This document shows, piece by piece, positions 46,358-57,979 of a stretch of DNA of 64,000 nt. The stretch is taken from the NCBI GenBank assembly GCA_004431415.1, contig QPMI01000658.1:124001-188000 (forward strand), in the 5' to 3' direction. Below the pieces are notes generated by a model, which did not search any database, was not told the origin of the DNA, and worked only from the letters and a program-made list of their open reading frames with translations. This DNA is from Cyanophora paradoxa. Lineage: Eukaryota; Glaucocystophyceae; Cyanophorales; Cyanophoraceae. A program made the position numbers and the translations under genes. Numbering within the stretch: the first letter of the stretch is position 1; every line of letters begins with the position of its first letter.

Positions 46358-49300
46358 GCTAGCGCTGCGTCGTAGGGCGCGTTAGCGAGAATGGCCCCTG
46401 AATCGGTTGCAGAGGAGGTCAAGCGTAGTTTACGATGGCCAGCGATACATATACGCGCAAGGCGGTACGCGCTTGGCCGTGCTTCGAATTCGCTTAAGCT
46501 TTCACTGCCGATTAGCGTCGACGTACTAAGTTCGTTCATGCTCAATGACAGGATACCATCCCGCGGACGGATCCCTCAAAAATTCTGTTCTACGTTTTGG
46601 TGCGCGAGCATTCGCAATCGCCGCAGGCTTAGGTCACGAACGTTGAATGGCTTTACCCCCAGATCTTCAAACCCTTGCCGGGACCGCGGTGTGGACCAGC
46701 GCATCTGACCGCAAGAGAAACGTTTTTTTAACGCGCAATGCGCAGTGCGTAATCTAATGCATCTGCTTTGTTACGAAGCCACCGCGGATGATGACGACTC
46801 GCGCGTTGTTGTAGGGCTACCATGACGGCAAGATAGCTTTCACGGGCGGTCACGGCGGATCATTCAGGAACGGTGAGGCATAGCTTGAGCGCTTATATAT
46901 TAAGCTTGCAATTGCATCCGCTGGACGCCAACGACTTCCGTTCGTTCCAGACCTGGCCCTGTTTGACACTACCGGCAACACGTGGTCGACGAAGTTTGCA
47001 GAGGCGGCCGACTCCGGTGCCATCGGAGAAGGGCGCATCTGCGCGATCCTCGGCGTTTGGCGGCGGGGACGCCAGCGTGTCCCTGACCGGAATGAGGTAG
47101 GTTCTAGATGCGAAGACCGACTCGCGTTTTCGCCGAATGGACCCAATTGAGAGACGGCTCAGATACGCCAACCTTTCGGGTTCCCCGACCGCTTGGACGA
47201 ACCCTACTCCGGCTCGCCGACTGTCCCGCCGTCCCGAATGTTTCCCTGGTTTGTTGTAAGATCCGAGCGACCATGCGGCTGTCGCCAATTTAATTTGATC
47301 ATGGAGCTTAAGACTGGATCTAGAGAGATTATATTAAAACGTTTCGAGCGCAGGCACTGGGTGATGACGGTGAACTCGTACCCGATGTGGGTGCGGCCGG
47401 CCGCTTGTTTGTATCTTAACTAGCTTTCGGCCCCCGTTCTGAATTGATCTCCGTTCACCTCATGATCAGGTCGTCGTCGGAGGGTTCGAAAAACAGCCGG
47501 GGCCGAAGTTCTACACTCGAACCGACGCTTGGGTATATCCGCATTCAAATTTGAGCGTCTTCATTAATCGGTATCGTACACACTGACAAATGCGGCAGGT
47601 TTTCAGGCCCCGTGCGTTTATCTTTTCGTAACTGCTCCGGACATCGAAATTAAAGTACGTCGCGATTTAGAGCTTTAAAGCTCACTGTCCTTCAGATTGT
47701 ATGAACGTCTGTGGTTCAAGCGGGTGGCAGAAGCTGAACGTCAGCGGCGCGTTCCCGATGACAGCAGGTTCGAATTCGTCTAGGACGGCTCGCGATCGCC
47801 AGTCATTACCACCTGTACGCGAGCTCATTCGTCTCCTTCCCGCTTTGCAGAGGGCGCAGGGGGGTATTTCCCTTCCCTCAAACGCGCCTATCTGTTTGGA
47901 GGACGGACTCGGACTGCCGGGGGCAATTATTATGCCTACGAACTCGTCAACGATCTCTACCAGATTGACGTCTCAGGTGCAATGCGTGATTCTAGATCTA
48001 TAGTGTAGCGACGTGCGCGAAAGCGGTCTAACCTCGCGGCAGTCTCCTCCGACTGTCCCTGCTCCCGGCGCCGGCTCACGGAACAAGACGACTCTATGCA
48101 TACGGAATCCTCCGCCAAGGCCGGCCGCGCGCTGCTGCAGGACGGCGGTTTGTTGAGCGCGTTAAAGAATTTATCGTCCTTGATGCTGGGCGCAGAGCCG
48201 GACCCGAGCTTCGTGACGACGGAGAACCCCGTCGACATGCGGCTTGCGGCGGCCGCGAACGCGACCAGCGGGCCAGAGGACCCGACCGCGCTCCTCAGCG
48301 CCGACGCGGAGCGCTACGACACCAGGTGGACCATGGACCGGCAGGCGACGCTCGCCGCGCTCGACCCGCAGGCCCGCAAGTCCCTCGAAGCCCTGTCCGG
48401 TACTTTTAGCTTTGAATTCTTTGCAAATTCGAGCGCTGTACATGTCCGAGCGATCTCTCACGCAAAACGTTCATCAGCGATGCGCGAGGCGCAAATCATG
48501 GCGTTTGCCCAGCTGCGTCCTGCGGAGTCGGCACAGGGCGCGCGCTCGTACAACGGCGAAAACGGGACCACCGCAATCGTCATCGACCGAAGTGCGCGGG
48601 GGCGGTTTAAAAAAACTTTGGAGGCTTTGAGAACCGCCGGTCGCTGACAAGGATCGGACCTCAGGTGTCGGGAGCTGCCCGCCTGACCGCAAATTCGCTT
48701 TTTTTTTTGCAAAAGTGGACGTCGCATTGATACACCACGGCACATGTATCAATGTTCTACGTGACGTGCCCTTCCGACCGGTCATCTATCTAGCCGAGGG
48801 TGCTAGCTAGGTGCCGGCCATGGGTCGCTCAATATGGGAGGTTCGCCTGAGTGGGGGAGCCATGGTTTTCGGTGATAGCCGTAACCAGACCCACGCGCCC
48901 ACCCCTTGATCAACTCCTCCATCCCTCATGAGCCCTGGAAGTGAAATGTCTCGCAGTCCGCCGCCCTCCCTTGCCGCCGCTCCGCCACGCCTCCTCCTCC
49001 CCACTCCGCCTCCTCCCTCCTCCTCACCTGCGCCCCAGGACCCCGATTAATCGGTGTCCCGTTTTGTCGAGGCCTGACCGCAAATTCGCGGGCGCGCTGG
49101 GAAGGACCAAGCTGCCCACGCTAGCGACCTGCCTAGCTGGAGCTGCCCCCAACCAGCCGAGCGCGACCGCCGATTTCGACGTTGCGGTCTGCTCCATTGT
49201 CGTCCCCGTGGCAAACGCAGTGCAGGTGCCTCATCCTCAAGTTTACTCCCCGTTCGCGCTGCCGGACTGCTGATTCTCGTACAAACAGGTGTCGCTTCCA

Positions 49301-52300
49301 ATTACGAAGTCGGGGCTCTACCGGTTCCGGGCGCACGACGAGACCGCCAACTCCCCGACGTCACTCGCCATCGATCTCCGCAGCGATGGGTCGTGCGCCC
49401 CAATCGCCTGCAGCAGGCCGTCCCCGGGTGCGGTTTGTCGTTCGGGGATGCGTTTTTCGACGCAATTTAGCAAGCCTTTCCCTCAGGCGACGCGACCGAG
49501 CTCTGGGCGCTGCTGTACGAGAACAGCACGGTGAACGTCAACGTCGCGGCCGTGGCCAGCGGCGCCGCCGGCGCCAACGCGAGCTGCCCGCCGTCGGACG
49601 CCGCCGTGCTCGACGTTTCGTTCGAGGTGCCCGACGACCTTTTCCTTTTGACTTTTCAAATTATCAACAGTTGAATAATAACAACCTAATATAAAGCCAT
49701 GCATATCTTGACTTCACTTGGCTTTACAATAGGCGCCCTACGACGAGCGCGTCTTCGTCGACGCGTCGCTCGCGGAGGAGGGGCTGGGCCCCGACGAGGC
49801 CCTGCGCGACCCCGACACCCTCGACCTGTACTTCGTCGACGTCAACGCCGCGCTCCGCTACGCCTACGGCAGGACCGGCGCTGCGGACGCGGGCCACCCG
49901 CTCCAGGTGCGAGCGAACGTAGCGACGCTCGAATTCGATTTCGCGCGCTGACGATCGCGACGCCGCCTCGTCGCGAGCAGATTGGCATCTTCTTGAAGCC
50001 GGGCATGTACTATCAGAGCGTCAACGCCTCGTGGGACCTTCCCGCTGTGTCCTTTGCCGCCGGTGCACGCATCTGGGTGCGCTCAGGATTGCCGCGCGCG
50101 GTCGCAGGAAAAGTATCCCTGGCGTCTAATTATATAATGCTTCCATCAGATACGATCCCTCAGCGGGCTTCGCCAGGGGACCAATTCCGCGTACGCGTGA
50201 TCTCTCACGTCATGCTGCATGTTTGAAGTGGTTCTGATTTTCGCCATTTCGTTTGCAGGGAGGACACTATTCTGACGTGCGGCGGCATGGGCCACGCGAT
50301 CTCCCTCTCGCACGCCTCGCCCCTCGTCTCGTTCCTCGGCGTTAGCATCGCCAAGTGCGGCGCGGTGGAGAGCTCCACCCGAGTGGACGCGAGCCGCTCC
50401 GGCGCCGCGGTCTCCGTTGTCGGGCTCAAGGACATCGTGTTCAGGGTACTCGGCCTCTGCCATCTCCGAGCGCGAGCGCGGGCGGCTGATCCCGTTCGCA
50501 GAACATCATCTTTGCACGCAACGGCAACCAGAACGCAAGCGCAGATGGCCGTGGTGGCGCTGTGGCGCTCTTCGCTGGAGCGTCGGCGGCCTTCGAGAAC
50601 TGCATTTTCGTGCAGGTGCCGGCACCCGCGGCTAATAACAAACTATGATCTCCGCTCGTTTGCGCTGACAACGACGCAGAACGACGCGCGCCGAGGCGGC
50701 GGCGCCGTTGCCGTCCTCGACGGCAGCGAGGCACGGTTCGAGGGCTGCGTCTTCTCGAGCAACTCGGCCCCGATCGGCGGCGCCGTTCTGGTGTCCGGCG
50801 CCCGCGCGGCGTCCTTCCTGCGGACGGGTTTCCAGGTGCGCAACGCGATCTTGCGGAGGGAGCTGGCCTGGGGCGATTCCGCGCGCGCGTGCCTCCGCAG
50901 AGGAACGCGGCGGTCCCTCCGCCGGAGATGGAGGACGACACCATTTCCGCCTCGATCGCGATGACGAGCCCCGCGGCGGTCGAGAAGTGGCTCGGCGGGG
51001 CCGTGGCAGTGCAATCCGCGACGGAGGCAGTGCGGTTCGACGTCGCAATCTTTGAGGGCAACGCCGCGCACTTCGGCGCGGCCATCTCGGCCGCGAGCCG
51101 CGTCGTCGTCACGCGCTCTCAAGTGTCGGGCTCGAACGGAGGGGCCGTGTGGGTCCGGTCGACCGAGGCGCGCCTCGAGCTCACGGCATTCTCCGGGAAC
51201 GAGAACGTCATGCCGCTGGCCGCCGGAGCCGTTGCCTGCAGCGGCGCGGGAGCTTCCCTCTCCGTCTTCGCTTCGACCTTCGACGACAACTGGGGGGTGT
51301 ACGGCGGCGCGGCTCGGGTCTTCGACGGGTGCCGCGCAAACACTTCGCTCTCCGCGTTCTCGCGTGCGCCCCGGCCCGCCGCTTCTGCTCGCCACAGCCC
51401 CTCCATTCCGAATCCCTTTTAATATCCGACCAGGCAACGTGGCGCTGGCGGGGTCCGGGGGCGCCGTGATGGTGGGTCAGGCGGCGGACCCAGGCTCTGC
51501 AGTGGCGTCGACCTGGGCATCCTTCGACCAGGTCGAGTTCCGCGAGAACGTCGCCGGGTTCCAGGACGAAGGGCAGGCGGCGGAATTCGAGGCCGACCCG
51601 ACGCTCGGCTCCGGTGGCGCGCTAGCCCTCCTCGCCCCGCTCGACGGGGCCGTGCCCATCTCCGGCTGCCTCTTCGCAAAGAACCGCGCGGCGCTGGGCG
51701 GCGGCCTCTTCGCCAATGCGTCCGTGCGCATCGACGGCGACACGATCTTCTTCTCGAACGAGGCGGGCTTCCCGTGGTTCGACGCGCACGCCCAGCGCGA
51801 GGTCCAGATCGGCGGCGGCGCGCTCCTCGCATTCGCGGCCGCGCCGAACCACGTCGGGGGCGCGCTTTTCGCGCTGAACAAGGCACACGGCGCCTTCGGC
51901 GGAGGCCTCGCGATGCTCGGGGGGTCGCTGGAGATCCGCGGTCCGCGCTTCCTGTCGAACGCAGTGCTCGGGCCCGACAGCCAGGGCGGCGGTGCGCGCG
52001 CGCGCCCTCCGCGCCACCCTGCGCTGCCAATTTCGCACTGAGAAGTGCTTTCGCGCTGCCCAGGTATTTTCGCGCAAAACACGATCTTCCTGGGCGACCC
52101 GAGGTTTGTCGCCGCAGGCAACTCAGCCGAGGGAACTGTGCGTGCTCCCCAAATTGAGACCAGACTCCGAACCCGTCCCAACCTCGAACTCGCGCAGTTC
52201 CAGAACGTGTACCTGCTCGGATCCGGAGGCAGCTCGGGCGCCGCGAACGGGACGGCCTCGGGCGCGGCGGGCGTCGTCAAGTCGTGCGCGTCCTGCTCGG

Positions 52301-53635
52301 CGTGCCAGGCCTGCGAGCCCGCCACCGGCCGCTGCAAATTCCCCGCGGACTTCGGTGCGACGCAAACCGCAAACCGCAACAAACCGCTGCTTATCAAATA
52401 CCAATTAAAATGAAAATACGCAGAGGCGTGGTGCGAGGCGATCGGCGGGTGCAGCCCCGAGACGTGCCCGTTCGTCTCCGCCGGCACCGCGCGGTTCGAC
52501 GAGACCGACGGGCTCCGCTCCATCCGCGTAGAGCTGGACGCTGGCCCGGGCGCCGGCGCCGGCGCCGGCGCCGCCTCTGCCAACGTCAACGGCTCATGCG
52601 CCTCCTTCTTCGTCCCGGACACCCTCCGCATCCTCGGCGAAGGCGCTTATAACCTCTTTCTTATATTTTTTTTAAGCCCCGAGACGTGCCCGTTCGTCTC
52701 CGCCGGCACCGCGCGGTTCGACGAGACCGACGGGCTCCGCTCCATCCGCGTAGAGCTGGACGCTGGCCCGGGCGCCGGCGCCGGCGCCGGCGCCGCCTCT
52801 GCCAACGTCAACGGCTCATGCGCCTCCTTCTTCGTCCCGGACACCCTCCGCATCCTCGGCGAAGGCGCTTATAACCTCTTTCTTATATTTTTACAGCGCA
52901 CTATAACACATTCTATAGTTCTAATAAAAAAGCTGTTAAGAAAAAATACTATACTACCGCTGAACGCTGACCGTCGACGTCGCGGACATGCGCAGGAGCG
53001 TCGTGCGCGCTGGGCTCGAGCTCGGGCGGCGCTCGCAATCGGCGGAAGGCGCTGCAGTCGACCGGCACCGGCGAGCTGATCGTGCGGCTGGGCGGCGCTT
53101 TCTCGGTCGAGCCCGGGGCCGTCCTCGGGCTCCAGCTGGACCTCCTCCCGCAGCGCTTCCGCTCCGTCTCCAACTCCGCCGTCGTCGAGATCGAGCAGGT
53201 GCGGCGACCCTATAATTACTTCAACGCGTGGCGCGCAAGCTGATCACGCGCCCCCGACGCCCTCAGACGTCGATCCCCGTCGAGCAGCTCAAGTCTCAGC
53301 TGGCGTGGACGAACCGCACCCTCGCGGCGGAGCTGGGGCAGCGCTCCGGATTCGCCGCCTTTCAGACCGGCCCGACGCCCGCCGACGCGTCTTCGTCCAC
53401 GATCTCGCCCGGAGCGATCGTCGCCATCGCGCTCGGCAGCGCTGCGGCGGTGCTCGCCGTGGTCTGGGGCGTCCTGGCCTGGCGGCGCCTCTCCGGATAT
53501 CGATCCGGACCCCGCCGCCCAGAGCTCGATCGGGATCGCGAACAGCGGCCGAACGCGGACGTCGTCCTCGTGCTCGGGGAGACTCGCGATCAGAGCAGGA
53601 GGCCGCCCGCGGGCACCGCCACTTTTTTTGTTTGA
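46358..53635 (+). CDS. Headless second copy of the kelch/beta-helix/TM receptor part (unit 2)
   Basis: All receptor exons found in unit 1 recur here: kelch exon about 47851-47976, the LLSALKNLSSLMLGAE exon about 48043-48399, then 48476 onward, and the beta-helix exons from about 50260 to 51987. The copy ends with the TM helix and tail at 53635. No signal peptide, FN3-like part or start codon is present; upstream is the truncated coiled-coil gene on the other strand. The frames are cleaner than in unit 1: the exons for HASPLVSFLGVSIAKCG, SGARAASFLRTGFQ, MTSPAAVEKWLGGAV and DDNWGVYGGAARVFDG are uninterrupted here but shifted in unit 1. At least one codon differs by substitution (HFGAAISA against HFGTAISA). 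It could be a pseudogene, a donor cassette for gene conversion, or an alternative 3' end. Confidence 0.6.
48699..49071 (-). mobile_element. SINE-like or processed retro-insertion with poly-A tail and 18-bp target duplication
   Basis: Absent from unit 1. The insertion is flanked by an 18-base duplication (GCCTGACCGCAAATTCGC) at 48681-48698 and 49072-49089. On the minus strand it ends in a run of about 10 A. These are the marks of target-primed reverse transcription. The roughly 360-base body has no open frame of note and no obvious tRNA A/B boxes, so its source RNA is unknown. It lies within an intron of the receptor copy, upstream of the VAVCSIVVPVANAVQ exon. Confidence 0.8.
52453..52890 (+). 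repeat. Local tandem duplication of a receptor exon segment (unit 2 only)
   Basis: 52453-52668 is repeated at 52675-52890 with period 222, separated by a short T-rich stretch. The copy covers most of the exon coding for CPFVSAGTARFDETDGLRS to ILGEG and the start of its intron. Unit 1 has this segment once (38823-39040). Confidence 0.9.
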
Positions 53636-54648
53636 GATTGCAGATAAATTTTTGAGGCGTCCACAGCAAGCCCTCTTTCCTAGAAGCTTGAAGCCTTCAC
53701 CTTGCATTTTTTTCCTAGGCCTTTTTCTGTCATTAAAAGCCTCGACCTTTTTTCCATTTTTTTCCAGTTCTTTTCCAGCTATATGCCAGGCTGGGCCCCG
53801 CTGGGCCCCGCCCCGCGGAATGCGCCGGCGCTTCGTGGACTCGCGAAGCGACGCACCTCGCATATTCGCGAAGCGACGCACCTCGGTAGTTCTTTAACTT
53901 GCATGCGACTCGAGGCTCGAGCTCGCTAGCGATTTCTATCGCGAATCGATTCGCGACCCGCGGCCGCGTGCCGAGCTCCAGCCTCCAGCTGCAGCCTGCA
54001 GGCTGCAGCCCTCAGCCTGCGCATGCAGGCTGCAGCCCGCGGCCTGCAGCTGCAGACTGCAGTCAACGTTAACGCCGCAGCGGCGCCGGCTGAGTGATCA
54101 TGAGTTGACAGTGACTCAGTGACTCGCAATCGCGACGCGCGCGCGACGCGCGTCCGACGGTCGCAACGGATGAGCTGTCCGAGGGTAGTGCAACTTCCAA
54201 AAAAAAACGAAAACTTATGAGCTGTCGGGCAACTTCCAAAACAAACGAATGCGATATTGTTTTTTTCCTTCACTCGAACTCGGATGACGTTGCTCTAGAT
54301 CTTAGCAGGTTGGATCCTAGCAGTGGCTAGCACGTCGACAGTGACTCGACAGTGAGTCGACACTGCAGCTGCTCGCGAAAAAACGTCGGTCCCTACAACT
54401 CGCGATCGGTTTTTTCGCGAGCAGTGCGAGGTAGGCTCTTAGCAGGGTGGATCCTAGCACGGACCCGATCGAGTCCACTGCCGGACCACCGGCGTACCGG
54501 GTACTGGATCCGGACCAGGCAGCGCATCACGGCGATCACGCTGCGCATGCCGCCAGTGCTACTCAGTGACTAGTACAGTAGTATGCCCGGCGCACTGCAT
54601 GCGGCATGCGCACGTGCACGGGCCCCTAAAGCCTAGTAGCTAGCCAGT
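53636..54648. other. Intergenic in unit 2, same palindrome-rich spacer as 39783-40790
   Basis: Nearly identical to the unit 1 spacer, including the CTGCTCGCGAAAAAAC hairpin at about 54367-54420. No gene seen. Confidence 0.5.
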
Positions 54649-54652
54649 ACTA

Positions 54653-56400
54653 GTGGCCCGGCCGCGTTTTGGCGCGCCGGGGGTGCAAGGGGGGAATCTG
54701 GATCTAATGAAAGAGTAGTAGTGGATTGAACATGCACGGGGCAGATATAGATCGACCCCGGCCCAGCGCGCGCGGCAGGTTGAAGTAGACAGAGATTATA
54801 TATGATTGTAAAGAGTAGGAAAGGGCTGTTATGCAGAGGCTGCGATCTAACCGAATAAAGAAAAGACTGAATGAACGGCCAGATTAAGCGCACTGTATAT
54901 GAAAGATTGTTCTGGAGCGAAAAAACGCTGCGCATCATTTGTGTGCGCGCGGCCTACCGCTAACCCTGAACAGCTGGCTAAAAGATGATGGTGCTGTCTG
55001 CAGAGGGCTCGCCGTAAACATAGGCGATCCAGGCCTTCTGCAGGGGGTCGGGGCGGAAGTCGACCATGGGGGTGAGCGGCAGCCAGCGGCGCCGGTCCTG
55101 AAGACTAACGACAGGGTACCGCCAGAGGAAGAGGTGACGATAAGCCTGTGGGAGGGCTTCTGTGGTCTTCAGCAGCCGCGAGTGCTTCGACTGTTGCTAA
55201 AGCGAAGGCGACGGCCTCCTCGCGGATGGGGGGGAAGCCAGGCCGGTCGGGGAGCTCGCGGACGAGGATGAGCAGGGGACTCTCAGCCGCTCCGAGCACG
55301 GACACGAGACCGGCGACGTCGGGGGCCGCTTCTGACGGCCAGGTGGACGCGGCTTGCCGGTATCCGTCCGGCGGGAGCACAAGCGCGACGGCGCCCGCAG
55401 AAAGCCGGCTGAGCGCGAGGCCGAGCCAGGAGGCGTCGTCGGCGGAGGCAACGACGAGCCCCCCAACAGCCAGAGGCGGTCCCGAAGCCGGCCGCGACAT
55501 CACGTAGCAGCGGAAGACACTGTCGGCCACCTCCATCGCGAAGGGGATCCCGGAGCTGCGGATGGTTCAGATGATGCTGACTTCAGAGACGGAGGCCGCT
55601 CGGCGGTCGCACCTGGTTCGACGCGTTACACTTGTGCTCGAGGTCCTCGCATGCTGGCGTGAGGAGCCTTCATTCAGTGCGCCGCTGAGGAGACGAATCA
55701 CGGTGTACCCAAGGCCACGCCGCTGAAATTGATCTGCTGAAGCAGTAGCTGCGCGGGCCTCGTGTGTCGTTTGTTTGAGGACGGGAGATGAGGCAGTGTC
55801 CTAGCAGCACTCTGAGCGTGCCGCTCGCGTGTCCTAGCCGCTCGCAGAAGGGATAATTTTTAAGAAATTCCGTGCGGCGTACGCGGCGCAGTGCGAGAAA
55901 GTGGAAATCTAGAGGAGATCGAGCAAGACAGCTAGGGAGAAGTGGTTCCATGCAGAACCGCGCAACGAAGAGCAAGGCGTAAGCAACGCACTGCGAGGAA
56001 GCCGAAATCTACAGGAGACAGCTAGCTATAGGGAGAACTGGTTCCATGCAGAACCGCGGAAGGAATTCGAAGACCGGAATGAGAGAGAAGTTGCTTTCCA
56101 GGCTTCAGGTCAAGGAAAACTGGTCTTCGCTAGAACCGCGGAAGGAATTCGAAGATCGGAATGTGAGAGAAGTTGGTTTCCAGGCTTCAAGTCAAGGAAA
56201 ACTGGTCTTCGCCCTCGAAAACCTTTTTTGCATGGACGGCCGCAGCGACAAACACGTGTCGCTGCAAGCGAATTTCCACCCATTTTTTTCCCGCGTTGCA
56301 AACTGGACCTCGAAAACGGCCTCATAGAAGAATTTTGGCTGAAGCGAGGGAACGGGAAGCAAGGGGGGGAAGACCTTCGGTCTTCTTTTCCCCCCTTGCA
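54653..56400. mobile_element. 1748-bp insertion flanked by 4-bp ACTA, unit 2 only
   Basis: Unit 1 reads straight through CAGTACTACGGCACC; unit 2 has the insertion with ACTA on both sides (54649-54652 and 56401-56404). A TGCAAGGGGGGAA motif lies 31 bases in from the left end (54684) and, inverted, at the very right end. The right end also folds on itself around AGACCTTCGGTCTT. Inside are a decayed minus-strand reading frame, an 82-bp tandem repeat at about 56051-56214 (GAACCGCGGAAGGAATTCGA units) and a more diverged repeat upstream of it. I see no transposase. It may be a non-autonomous DNA transposon carrying captured host sequence. Confidence 0.75.
54978..55536 (-). pseudogene. Unrecognised protein fragment carried by the 1748-bp insertion
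   Basis: The minus-strand frame from 55536 gives LAVGGLVVASADDASWLGLA, then SPLLILVRELPDRPGF, to about 55200. A second frame then gives AYRHLFLWRYPVVSLQDRRR, then MVDFRPDPLQKAWIAYVYGE, and stops at 54978. Both parts look like real protein, but they are one base out of frame around 55140-55200, so an indel or unseen splice is needed. No upstream exon is visible. I do not recognise the family. Confidence 0.45.
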
Positions 56401-56801
56401 ACTACGGCACCGGTACCGGGGTAGTAGGACTCTAGCCTACCGCGGGGCCGGTACCGGTAGGACTCCGTACTACGTATATACGTTAGGGGCCTTGCCAGGC
56501 TTGCGCTAGGGCCAAGTACAACTAGTAGTTCAACGGTTGCAGCCAAGGTGCAGGTGGGCTCGAGCTCCCGGGTCCTTGACAGTGTTGACACGGCGTGCGA
56601 GTGACGGCGCGGGGTGTGGCGCAGGCGCGTGCGTGATTACACGATCTCGAGCGCTTCTTATTCTTTCTTCAAGGACTAGACCACGTATCTTGGCGAAGAT
56701 GGTGTTCTCGCCTTTAATGTATTTCAACAACTCCTCGACCGGTCCGTGCGATTTCTCAAGAGCGTGCCGCGCATGCAGCATGTACAGTGCCCGCCGCGCA
56801 G

Positions 56802-57672
56802 GCGCACGCAATTGACAATGCGCATGCAGACTACGCCTGCTTCAAGACGTCCGACTGCAGCGGCAGTGGGAACGGCTACTCGGGGAAAACCTATGACAAG
56901 ATCAATGCAGCTGCCGAGTGCTGGGCCGGAGGGCTACCTACGTAAAGTGGGGCCCCGACTCGAACTCGAACACGATTTGTAAGAGCGTGACCGACTCGGA
57001 CTTCAAAGCCGGTGCGAAAATCTGGTTTCGCATGATCATGTCTAGATCTGCCTGCGCATATGCATGCGCACTGACTTCGCAAAGGCTTTAAATGTTATTC
57101 TGGGAGCACCTGCTCGGAAAGCACTCTGCAAGCTGATTTCACAAGCGGAAGCTACCTCCTTGACTATGCTAGCACAATGTGCAACCTTTACGGGCAGTAC
57201 TGCAACTCCTTCAAATTCAATGGCGTGTGCATCCAAAAGAAAACGACGAATTGCAGCTCCAATTGCTCATATAGGACGACGACGACGAAACTCGACGACG
57301 ATACTCAGGTGCACCCCCTCGAAAAATAAATTAAATTAAACCTGCATGAATTGAGACGTGGCCTGGAAATCTAACCGACGAGCTTGCTATATATGCCATC
57401 GGCAGGTCGTGGGTGGTGAGGATCCGGAGGAGGCCGAGATGGATGCTGCGGAGATCGAGGTGGAGGCGGAAGCGGAGGCCGCGGTGCGCCCTCTCCCGCG
57501 GCTGACTCCTCAGACTCGATCGCGAGCTCGCCGCGACAATCGCAATCTGAGGCGCCGCGACAGATGCTTGCAATTGCGGACGCTGAGGGCGCCGACTTCG
57601 ACGCCTGCGCGTGATAAATACGCATACCGTAGTACCGCAAACTCCAGCAGCCGAGGCGTGACAAGACTATAG
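56802..57672 (+). CDS. Small Cys-rich secreted-type protein, 5' end not found (unit 2 copy)
   Basis: Copy of 41196-42066 with the same three exons (about 56802-57011, 57086-57309 and 57406-57672). In the first exon a run of four G has become three near 56931, which shifts the frame after AAECWAGG compared with unit 1. The exons are otherwise the same. The start is still not identifiable. Confidence 0.4.
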
Positions 57673-57979
57673 CTATATATATATAGCTAGCACTCTCTCT
57701 GAGATTCTCCTTTACCCGTGCACGTGCCGCAGTGCAGCTTACTTGATTGTATCGTGCTAATGGCTCAGACGGCATGATCATGATCGTGAGACTTCGATTT
57801 CGGATGGTTTGTGACCGTTGAACAGATGCACGCGTATGCATGCACAACTTGGCAAGGTCATCGATTTTTTTTGCAAAAGCCCAACCGGGCAATGTTCGTA
57901 TTAAAATGACAACAACAGCCTCCCCGTCGGCGGCATCGAACTGGGGGGGCACCTTATCTTGCTCTAAGGCTCTGCTACC

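Noticed and set aside
54653-54690. GGCGCGCC and GGCCGCG-like sites suggesting vector sequence
   Set aside because: The insertion has a 4-bp target duplication and protein-like content typical of the genome; rare-cutter-like words are expected at this GC content.
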